From contig OY726572.1 in NCBI GenBank assembly GCA_963383645.1, positions 22,995,792 to 23,059,791 of the forward strand: a DNA stretch of 64,000 nt, in the 5' to 3' direction. Of this stretch, positions 36,766-48,400 are shown in pieces (position 1 is the first letter of the stretch; each line of letters begins with the position of its first letter). The position numbers and the translations under genes are program-made. A model generated the notes under the pieces. That model saw only the letters and a program-made list of their open reading frames with translations, ran no database searches and was not told the origin of the DNA. The stretch is from Muscardinus avellanarius. Lineage: Eukaryota > Chordata > Mammalia > Rodentia > Gliridae.

Positions 36766-39700
36766 CACACACACACAGTCATTGGTCCAGGACAAAAGAA
36801 CTGATTTTCCCTTTCTCAGGGAACTTGTGAGCCAAGTCCAGATTCTGGTGCAGAGGATGAAAGATGATCAGGTAAGTCCAATTTATGGTTATAAACATTA
36901 TAAACATTAATTTTCTCCCCCACTAAAGTCCCCAAACAGAATAACCTGTCATGAAAAGCAGTGAGCCCCTCTCACCAGAGGCATCCGAGCAGAGGCAGGG
37001 AGGTTCCCTGTCCTGTGCTCTCTAGAGGACGTTACATCAATGGGGAAATGACTGTCGCTGGTCACAGAGACCTTGATAGTCCCTCCCGATGCACAAATCT
37101 GTGATCTACCATTAATCCTCTAAAATTCCTTCACCTCTGAGATTCTGGTCCTATTATTTCAAGTGGGCAAAGAAATCACAGATAGGTTGAGTGGATTTCC
37201 TAGAGCTGTGATATTTTCACTTCTTTGTTTCTTTGTTTCACTTCTTTGTTTCACTTCTTTGTTTCTGGAAAATCATCAAATGTTTTCCTTACTCTGCGTA
37301 GAGAGTCAATTTCCGTGAAGACTGGAAGGTCATCACAGTGCAGATCGGAGCCAGTGATTTATGTGACCACTGCACGGATTCGGTAATGGGGCAGGGGCAG
37401 GCCTGCTCCTTGATCCTACAGTGACCAGTAGGCCATGGAAATCCTCTAAGGAGAACCCCTAGAACCCACCCTAGGACTATCCAGGCACATGCTTGTGTGC
37501 ACGCGCTCACGTGCACGCGCACGCGTACTCTCCGTAACCCACAGCCCCTTCCTGGCGCCATCTTTACACCCTAGGTGGTCAGGTGGAAGATGCATGGTGC
37601 ATCTCCTCTATCTTCAACCGCTTGAGAACTCAGGAGAAATCGTAGACCTCAAGTAGTTGGGAGAGGGCACTCCACTCTCTGCTCCCAAACTAAAGCTCTG
37701 GCTGAAGGTTCCGGGTTTCTGGCTGGCCCCCTCTTTGACAACCATGGGTGGTCAGCTGTGAGCTAGTCAGTTGGAGGTCACAGGGAGACTCTGACCTTGG
37801 GGATGGAGCCGGAAGGGAGGCCCACAGCTGCCCACACTGCCCTCTGTCCAAACCAGCAATTCCTTTTCCTCCCTCTGGTCTCTTTCCAGAATTTGTATTC
37901 TGCAGCCAATTTTTTTGACCATCTCCGCAATGCCTTGGACATCCTGCACAGGGAGGTGGGTAAGAGCTCCCACAGCTGGTACCACTGCAGCATGGTGGAG
38001 GTGAAGGTTTGCAGGGGAAAGAATGATAGAAGTCTCCTTCCCCTGGAGAAGAGAGCCAAGGGCTTGGGCTCCTTCCCTGTCCCGAGGCTGAGGTCTACTC
38101 CCAAACAAGCCTGTTTCCATTTGGAATCAATCCAGAAGTTAGAAGAAATGAAAGCAACGTGTCCCTCCATCCCTCCCAGGCATTCCTTGGAGACAGCACC
38201 CACATGGCACCAGGCTGGGCACTGCCTTTTGAGCCACGGGGTGTGTCTAGAGCAACCCCTGTCTGGTTCTGCACCCAGCCTGCTGTCATCCCCTGCAAGG
38301 AGGGAGCATTCTGACCACTGGGCGTTCTGCGGGGTGCTGAGACCCTGTGCCTTCTCCGTAGCAGAGTTAGGTCTGATTGGGCTAGCAGGAGCTGGCAAGG
38401 ACAATGGCCAGGCAAACAGGGCACCTATCTTACCAAATTTAAAACTAAGGTGTTTGGGCTCACTAAATGGCACCTGGACAGAGCTGAACTCTGAGCCTTT
38501 ATTGTTCTGCTATAGGCAGTTCAGGTTGCAGCCATGCGGTTCTGTAAAGCATGGCCTGTAGTGTCCAAGTGTGCAGATTCCTCCTTGGAGCCCCACCCAG
38601 GGATGAACTGAGCTGGAGATCTAAAAAGACCAGTAGCCAACTCCTACTTCTCAGGGCCCATGGCAGCCGGAGGAAAAGGCCCTGTAGCCCCTTCTCATCA
38701 GCAGCTTTGCTTATAGGTGCCTAGAGCTCTGGTCAACCTCGTGGATTTCATGGACCCCAGCGTCGTGCGGCAGGTGTTCCTGGGGAACCCAGACAAGTGC
38801 CCTGTGCAGCAGGCCAGGTAGGCAGGCGCCGGCTGTCAGGCTGGAGATGCCCTCACCCCTGGCCTGGCCCACATGCAAGGATGATGCATCAGGGTCTTTG
38901 TGACTTGGTTTGTCGATGTGTGCATGTCTGTAAAAGGGGAGTTTCCCCTTTCTTGGAGGTCAGAGCCTTGACCCCACTGCCCTTACCAATCCCAAGGTGC
39001 CAGGTAGGAACTCTTGTGATACCAGGAGTGTGTGCAGTGGGGACTGGTATGCAAGAAACAGTATAGCCCAGACTATGAGAGAGGTGACCCATAGGGAGGT
39101 ATGCATATGTGATCAAAACCAACGGAGTACAGAGAAGAAACACACAGGTGAGTTGCCTTATGGGTAGACGAGAACAGAAAGGGACCCAAGGGAACTTCAG
39201 ATCAGGCGAGCCTTGCTACTTAAGCTGAGTGATCTGTACATGGGATGTTTTCACTATTTTTCATTCCTTATACATACATTTACTGATTTAACAAATCACA
39301 CAGAACATACTGTGCACGGGGCACTGAGTGCTGTAGAAATAAGGACAATCCCTGCCAGGTGTGGTGGCGCATGCTTGTAATCCCTGAGCTTGGGAAACTC
39401 AGAAGGATCACACAGGTCCAAAGCCACCCTCAGCTACTTAGTGAGGCTCTCAGCAACTTAGTGAGACCCTGTTTCCAAATAAAATATAACATAGGTCTGG
39501 GAAGATAGCCCGGAGGTAGAAAAGCCCCTGAGTTCCACACCCAGTACCACCAAAGAAAAAAATAAGAACAATCCCTGACTTGGGATTTATGACTTTATGA
39601 TGGTACAAAAGCCATCCCCATTAAGTAGCAACCGTACTGTAATCTTGACTTTGATCTCTTCCCGGTTGGTGGTGTGGAGCACCTGTTCTCAGGTGTTGCT

Positions 39701-40970
39701 GGATGGTGGCAGCGATTCTGGCCCCCAGTCAACCCAGGATCATAAGTGGACATGCCCCACACCCTACCGCGTTCAGCATCGCTAAGCCGTGATGTTAGGC
39801 AGGGCAGGCGTAGTAATCGCACTTTGACTTCAGATATTTTCAACTCACCATGGACTTCTAAGTGGAGGAGTGCCATTAATCTTTCTTTTAACACTAAATA
39901 CATATCTATGTGAACTATCAGAAAACAAAAGGGGTCTGTGTGGCACTGAAGAGGGTGTGTGAGGTTGTGAGCCCCAAACACCTGCTCCAATGCCACAGGA
40001 TACACTTTTGTTTTACTTTTAATTAAATAATTAAAAGTGCACTCGTAACCACCTAAACTCTTTTGATCAGCGTAATCTGTTGCAGGCCCAGCACCTGTGG
40101 TCCAGTCCTTGAACTGTGAGAACGTGGGCTCATTCAAACACCAGCTTCCTGGGCTAGGAGTGTGGCTCAGTGGTAGAGCACTTGCCTAGCCTGCACGAAG
40201 CCCAGGGTTCAATCCCCAGCACTGAAGGAAAAATAGAGGAGAAAATTCAAACACCAGCTTCCTGCTGGGCCCTTTCTCTAGTCCCCCTAAAACCTGCAAC
40301 TGAGCAGGTACCTTGGAGTCTCAAGACACCTTTGCTCCTAAACCAGGGCTCGAGTGAGCCTGGGCCGACTCTGGACTCTCCTGTCTCCCCGTCTCTGTGC
40401 AGCCTTTTGTGCAACTGTGTCCTGACCCTGCGGGAGAACTCCCAGGAGCTGGCCGCACTGGAGGCCCTCGCCCGGGCCTATCAGGTGAGACTCACTCTAT
40501 GACCACAAGCTGGGGCAGAGCCCAGGAAGGGGAGAATTTCTGGGGAGAGTTGTTCAGGGCTTGATGGGAGACATCAGCCACCCCAGACCCCTTCCTCTGC
40601 CACACCTGGCTGAGCATCATTCCAGTGGCACCCAGGTGACAAGACTGTCATGGCCCATGGCCCTACATGCCCCTGAGACCACCAGGACCTTCTTACCCCC
40701 AGCTCTCCCTCACTCTTCCCACTCCTAGGCAGGCCACAAAAAAAGGTGGCTACAGGCCTGGGTCCCTGGTATTCCTGGGGTACTCCCTGTCTAGCCCTTC
40801 AGAGAGTGCAGATCACTTAAATCCCAAACCCAAATGTGAGGAACCCCAATCTCCAGAAAGGGATTTGCCATCACATGAGTTTCTGTTCTCAAGGGATGGG
40901 CTGAGTCAGCTCCCCTGTCCAGGGAGATGGGGGCAGGGACATTGCCCACACCACACACACCTCACCCTTA

Positions 40971-41009
<39 letters not shown>

Positions 41010-44000
41010 TCCAGGGCAGCATACGAGACCTGGTGGAGTCTGGCCGCTACGACACACAGGAGGACTTCGCCGTGGTGCTACAACCCTTCTTCCACCACGT
41101 CCAGCTCCCTGTCCTGGAGGTACGCTCCTTGCCGCCACTGCAGGCTCAGGGGGCAGCCTATGTGGACACCCTTAGAGGACAGTCAAGGCAGAGACGCCAC
41201 ATGCTTCTCCAGGCTTGTGGATGAAGTGGGAAAGACCCAGAGAGCTCTCCAGAAACCGTTCTGACAGGCCTTTGAACGTCTGAGCCGTGCTCCCTGAGGC
41301 AGCCTGGTGCCAGAGTCCCCAGAGCAACTGAGAACGGCCTCGACCGCCCTGAACACCCACCACACACCAGGCGCTGTGCTTCCCTTAGATAAAACCACCC
41401 TGCCTGCCCCTGGGGGGATTCTCATCCCCCTGTAACAGAGGGGCAGAGATGTGTAGCCTTCCCCAAGTCAGACAGGATATAAGGGACAGAGAAGCAAGAT
41501 GCAAAGATATCTAAGTCCACATCCTTAACTTTCTGCTGTCTCTCGGAGAGTTATAAGAGACAGTTCTATCATCTCCTCCCCCAACCGTGTCTCTGCCTGG
41601 CTCTTCCAATAGATGAGATCTGTGAGTGAGGTAAGGGTTCCACCCACAGGGCCTCTTGTAACTGGAGAGAAGCCAAAAGAGAACGGCTTTGTGCTCACTA
41701 GTGCCCCAGAGAGAAGAGCTGGAGCCAGGCGGCAGCCTGCAGTGGTGCCCGCCTTGCCCAGGCCTGTCCAGGGCTCGGCTCCCTCCTCCCTGCTGCGACC
41801 ACCCGGAGCAGTGAGCCCACACCAGGTCGTAGCCTTTCTCACCCAGCTGGTCAAGACTCCCCAGAGACTGGAAGCTCATGCCCTCACCCATGGCTCGGGC
41901 CAGGACATGGTATAAATGCGTCCAAAAATAAATGTAGAACTTTTTTTTAAAGTCGAGGGAAAATTGTGGAGCCAGAAATGGGGTGAGACTTGGGATCACT
42001 CACAGCTAGTCAGCCCAGGGATTGCTCTCATCTGCTTAAGCGGAGCAGGCCCTAGAAGGATGACAACCTGGAGCACTCCCAGGAGGAGGAGGGCACTGTG
42101 ACATCAGTCCCAGTTTAGCCAGTAGATGATGGCTCCCTGTAACCCAAAAGGGTCTTGAGGAAGTGTATTTTTTTTTCTTTCAGGATGGGCGTCTAGATAC
42201 ATCCTTCTTTGCCCCAGACTGTATCCACCCAAATCAGAAATTCCATTCCCAGCTCGCCAGAGCCCTTTGGGTCAATATGGTAAGATAAGAGTGTGTCCCT
42301 GGAACTCTAATCTAGCACCAGCTCCTATAGGAAGGGGCCAGGCCCAGCTTCCACTACACAATGTCTTCTGTGTTCAGAACTGTCGAAACAGGTGCTCTCT
42401 TCATAAAAGCCAGGCAGAAACTCCACGGTTATTCAACATTTTCCATGTGCCAGCACCTGTGCTAAGCGGTTTAAGCCATGTGATTTCATTTAGCCCCTCC
42501 GTTGCCCTGCAAGAGAAGCTGAATCCCAGGGGAGCTGAGGGTCTTGCTCGGGCAAGACCAGGAGCGGACTTCAGGCCCCTGAAATGAAGTTCTGAGCCTT
42601 CTCCACTGCAGGAGGCCACCAGGGAATGTCTACTTCCATGGGGACAAATAAATACATCTCTCTCTCTTTTCTTCCCTGATCAGCTTGAACCACTGGGAAG
42701 TAAAACAGACATCCTGGACCTGGCAGCAGATATCCCCCTGTCCTGCCCGACCCAGGTATGAGGCAGGCCTGCTTTGCTCCTCTGTAAAAACCAGAGCTCG
42801 GAACTGCCTTTGCGTGTGTCCCTAAGCCTGGCTTCCTGTTTGCCTGAGCTGGTGCAGGACAGGCAGGAAGGCGTGGGAGCAGCGGGCCCATGCAGAGGGA
42901 GTTGACCAAGAGCCATAGGGGGTTTTTAAGAAGGGGAACAGAAGCCAGGAGGAGAGTATGAAGGCTTGATTTGACAGTGGTGTTTGGAGTAGACAGGAAC
43001 ATCTGGCTGCAGATAGGAGGGCCCAGCAAGGGCCCAAGCAGGCTCAGAAGCAGCCATCAGAGAGCATAGAGCCTGAAGGGGGCTTCTGACAAGAAGCAGC
43101 AAAGGGGAGAGGCGAGCTGTGTGGAGGAGGACGGAGGAGGGCGGAGGAGGATCAGCCTCCTGCGATCTGCGAGGATCAGCTTGGAGCTCCTTTTAAGGAG
43201 GGATAAGTAAGCGGTTGTTAACTTGATTTTAGGCCTAGGGTGGGGGCAGGTTCACATTCCCATTGCCTTCAGCTCCAGTTTCTAGGTCCTGTCTTATGGC
43301 TTTCTAACCAAATAAGGCCAAGGCCAGAGAGCCCTCAGTGGCAATAAAAGCACAGGGTCTGACCTAAGCCAGAGGCTGCACCAACCTCTCTCATTCACCC
43401 AGCTGCTCAGGGCCTGGGAGCGGGCCTGCAGCTCCCCCATGTGTCTGCCGGGTCTCCTGAGGCGGGGGCACCCCTGCCCAAGCTCGCTGGGACATATTAC
43501 CAGCCTCACCAGGAGAGCCAGAATGGCAGGAAGGAGGAGACAGGAATTAACAAGAGTGGTAGCAGAGGCCTCGGTTGCTCAGAAAAAAGGCTAGAGGAAG
43601 ATCATAGAGGAACCAGTGCCACACAGATACAGAGGGTCAGCCGGACGAGGTCCCCAGGAGCCAGGAGTCAGCCCTTTAAATGCCAGATCCTGAAGATGTC
43701 TGGGCTCCTGGAGAGGGGTCAGGGCAACTTGGGTAGTGGAACATTTGAGGATCCAAGCAATAAGTCATATTACAAGTATTAATATCTTGAACAAGCTAGA
43801 TAGCCATATTGAATATCAGCCATGAAAGGCCCTCTCCAAGCTGCCCACTCCCTTTCCATCAAACAGTAAAAGTAATAATGTACACCAAGCAACCACTGTT
43901 TGCTCTTTCTCCTAACAAACATAAGTGCCAATGTGGAGCCTAGACATAGGATCAGGGAAATCCCTGCCACCATGGAAACGTCTGCTACTATTTGCCTCAC

Positions 44001-45406
44001 ACCTGGAAGGGAGCCCCAAATGGGCGATGCTCCAGCACCCAACATCTTGAGCTACAATGGGCTCAGCCTCTCCCTTTTGGACAGAGCCCCCACTGAGCCA
44101 TTTGGAGAGCCAACCTAGCCTCTTTGAGCCAGCAGAAGCTCCGCCCAGGAGAAGCGGTTGCTAAGCAACCCTGGAGCCCATTCCAAAGGGGTCCATCTGT
44201 TGGCCAGTCCTGGGCACTGTGCTCAGGTTCCATCTGCTCCCTCCCATGTGCCTCGAAGCCCTGCAAAAGTCCACCAACATCTCAGCGTGAGCTGATAGGG
44301 GCCAGGCAGCACATATTTTCATCCTAGCAATGTTTAAACATAGAAGTAACAGGCAGAATGCAGGGGAGGAGGTGGCCAAGACGAATGCGTGTGCTGAGGA
44401 GCATCTCCAGCCTCCTCCCTTCTCCTCCCTCAGCCCCAGACACCCTGCTAGTACATTCTACCCTGCCAGGTAGGGTGGCTAACAGCGCTCCACAGATTTC
44501 TGTTGTATTTTTAGGTTGGATGAATTACTTTATAGCCAACTTTAGATTTGTTCTGTGGTCTCTATTTTTCCCTCTCTGCCTTAATTGGCTTTCTGCCCAC
44601 TTCTTTCTTAACCCCAGGGCAGCTGGCTAAACCATCTGTAAGATCAGCTGCATCCTTTTTCAGCTTTTATTCTTCTGTTTTATGTATGCATATATGTACA
44701 AATGTATGTATGTGTCTACTTATTTATTTTGGTACTGGGGACAGAACTACTCCTAGCCCTTTTTATTTTTTATTTTGAAATAGTTACAGCAAATTGCCGA
44801 GGCTGACCTCGAACCTGTGATTCTCCTGTCTCAGTCTCCTAAGCACTGGGATTCCAGGTGTGCACCACCGTGCCTAGCTGCTTTTATTCTTCTTGATCTG
44901 TCTTGTCAAAGATAACTCCTTCCTCTTGAAACTGATTTCTCCCTTGGCTCGAGGACGCAAAACCACCTTGATTTTTGTTTTTCTGGCTGTTGCTCTTATC
45001 TCTTTTAATGACCCCTTTTCTTTACTAATCCTAGAAATGTAGACCTCCCCAACATTCCTGTCTCAGTCCTGCTCTCTTTTCTCTTCACATTCCTTCACTC
45101 TGTGACTTATCCATTTCCAGGATTTCCCGTTTAATTTTAACACATCATTTCCCTCAATCTGTGTCTTCATTTCTTTTTTCCCCAAACTCCAATTCTGTAT
45201 TTCCAGTCCTTAAAACACATGTATGGTCAGGGAACCAAAAAAATGGAGAACCAGGAAGAAAAAGGAGGAAGGATGGGGAAGGGCCTGAAAAGATGTCCTG
45301 CGCCTCATCCTATCTCGTATCATGAGAAAAGAAAAAGTTGTTCATTGAATTCCCTTAAACCTTACTGGTTAGCAGCTTTCTGTTTTGGATTACCTATGGA
45401 GACACT

Positions 45407-45458
<52 letters not shown>

Positions 45459-48400
45459 ACCTCCAGGCTACACCCCCAGACCTATTTAAATTTTATTTGG
45501 AAATTGGGTCTCACTAAATTGCAGAGGGCCTCACTAAGTTGCTGAGGCTGGCTTTGAACCTACGATCCTCCTGCATCAGCCTCCCAATTATTGAGATTAC
45601 AAGCGAGCACCTACTCACCCAGCCCACTGTTATCTTTTTAATGCTCAGAGCTTCTAAACCTCCTAATCCTGCCCTAACCCTACCTCTACCTCAAACCCAA
45701 CAGTCAGTCAAAGCATAATTTTTTGAGCAAGGAAAGCCTACATAGGAAATAAATGTCTTCCCAAACCCTCTGCTCCTTGGCACTTATCATTATGCCAGTT
45801 ATTGCAGCCACCCTCTCCAAAGAGACTCTTCCCAGTGCACCTCCCGCCTGTCCCTCTTGCCGTTCATCACAGCGTGTGCGAGGTTATCTTCTCCTGCATC
45901 CTGTCATAAAGCTGCAGGGAATTAGAGGACCTTAGGATTGGCTTTAGCAATCTGTTGATACCTACCTACCTCCCCCCCCCCTCTCATATAGTAACTGAGT
46001 TCTTCTCCTACATCCCTCCCAAGGCACCCCTGCCTCTGCTTACCCTTCCACGCTCTCCTGAGGCATGCTTATCAAACGGCCATGTTGACGGGGCTACCCA
46101 GCAGCAGGTTGTGCCATCAGTGTAGGTAAAGAGCCAGCATGTTCTGAAAAGAATGGAATGGAACTGGACAGAAAACCTAGGGGCGCCCCATGGAAGACTG
46201 TTATGCCTCCTTTGGCCTCCAGCCCCCGCCCCCTGCAGGCCCTCAACCCTTTATTTCTTGCAGCCCTGCCACATGGGGGCATCTCTCCTTGGAATGTGGC
46301 CCCTTTTGAGTTGGCAACTGTGTGCTCTTGTTTGATCTTAGAAACGCGGCAGGAAGAGCAGCACTGCTCCTTCTCTGTGGCCTCTGACCCCTTGTCTCAG
46401 CCGCTGGCACAAACAGGTGCTTGTCCCAGCTCTGCACAGTTGAAACTAGACAGATTACTTGTGCTGGCCTTCAGTCGACCTCTTCTGATACCTGTGTGCT
46501 CCAAACCCAATCCTCCAGAGCCAGTCAGACCCTGTGGAATCCCCGTTCCACCAGACCTGGCCCACTCCAGGCCTCAAACTGCTCAGACCCATGCACTTGC
46601 ATATGCAACAAGTGGTTAATAAAACAAAACAAAAAAAGCCCTGGGCGCCGGGCACCTGAACCTGTTCTAGAGGTTCCTGTCCTGGCCTGGGTCCTCCTGC
46701 ATTCCAGCACCTCCTAGACCTCTGCTCCCTACAGTGCTGTCTCCTCTCCCCCAACCATGCATCCTATTGTTAAATACACATGACTGACAGGCCCCCCCAA
46801 AGGGCAGTGTGCGTCTGGCCATCTGCTTCTTCCTGAGCTGGTCACCCTGGGACTAGTGCTCCAGCCCCTGGACCCTGAGCCCAGGCAGTGCTCCTTCATG
46901 GAGGGAGAATCATAATTAAAACTTTCACCTCCTCCCCCCAGTCTTGGTTTTGGGAGGACCTGTCCCCAGGGCTTTCAGTAGTTCCTCAGCAATGACTGCA
47001 CTTATCGGATCTGCTGTTCTTAAATGCTTTGTCACCTCTCTGTCCTTGCCCACATTCTGGTGCCTGAACCCCGCTCTGAACACAGGAGCTGCTGCGTGTG
47101 TGTGGGTCACTTCTTTATACAATGCTTCCAGACAGTCCTCCCCCGAGGTGACTGTTCAGGGGACACCAGCATACTGAGCCAGGATCCTCTCGTTAGCCAT
47201 GCAGACATGCAGTCGCCAGCTCTCTTCTGTCCTTCACGGTTGCAGACATCTGGGGCACACTCCTGCCCTTGGCCCCGAGTGCTTCTCCCTAAAAGGCTGT
47301 CCTCTGGCCGGCACTGCAGATAGGAATGCATGACTCCAAGAAGAGGAGAGGTTCCTCTGAAGCCCGGGAGGGAGGGTCTGGGCTGGGGGCCAAGAGCTTT
47401 GTGTATATAGACTTTGTCCTCCAAACGGACCCTCTTTGTCTGACCAACAGGGTCCTCAGTTGGCCTGGCTCTGAGTGAGGACTGGAGCCAGACAAGAGGC
47501 CTGTCATGGCAGGGCTGGACCCAGACCCAGCTCTGCATTCATGATTGACTCTGTTACCTGGGACAGGTCCCTGCCCCATGTGCTGCACCTCCGTTGTTTC
47601 TCATCAGTAAAATGGGGACTTTGGAGGATTGCAAAGCCAAGATGTTTACTATGGCAGGCAGGGACATGACTGTGCACACAGGGTCAGGTAGGAGACAAGA
47701 GGAAGTGGTTATGAACAGAACTAAGAAAGTGGGTCCCCTCGGAGGGGATTTAGAGCCTCCTCCTCCCTCTCCCTTTTCTCCCTACCTCACTCCCTCCTTC
47801 ATCAGCCAAAACAAATTATAACATCTCCTGCTTGGATTCAGCCCAGTTTTCAACCCCTGGAGTTGATTTTATAAGGATTTTTTTCAACATTCCGGTTTTT
47901 CTTTCTTATTTCCATTTTACTTCCAAATTCCCAGACCCTCTTCCCTACTCCACAGGCACATTTTGTGTGCCCCTGGCCGCTGGCCCGAGTTGCTGTTTCC
48001 TGACCTGGCCTTACTGACTGGACCCGGCTTCAGTCCCGTTTCTGCGTTTCCTCCCTGGCTGGCTTTGCCTGTTTCTCTGTCCACTTCTGTCTTCCGTCTT
48101 TGGTTAACCCCTCACCTGCAACTGGGTGCACTTGGAGTCCTGACTGGGCTTGTGTGAAAACCGATTGTGAAATAGATAGGTGGGTAAGAAATGAAGAGAA
48201 TGTTGCAAAAGAACAAAACAAGAAAAGAAAGAAGAGACCAAAAAAAAAAAAAAAAGGAAGCCAACCTAAAGAGGATAAAACACGTAATTCAAAGGAGGCA
48301 GAAATATAAAAGTGACTGATAATAAAAATATATTGATAATCACAACACTTCCTGGAGAAGAAAAAAGGCTCAACTATGAATCCTTTGCCATAGGAATTAC

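Larger units (their letters stand above)
34793..36819. other. Two introns with unique sequence and a compound microsatellite
   Basis: Around the exon 35341-35449 no repeat was recognised until 36686. A 215-residue open frame (35395-36042) runs out of phase with the exon and lacks any family signature. Confidence 0.45.

Noticed and set aside
37778..38473. 231-residue antisense open frame
   Set aside because: Opposite strand to a confirmed exon, no recognisable domain; likely chance in GC-rich sequence.
40150..40235. Possible tRNA gene
   Set aside because: Has box A and B but no cloverleaf stems or CCA-ready acceptor; an ID SINE.
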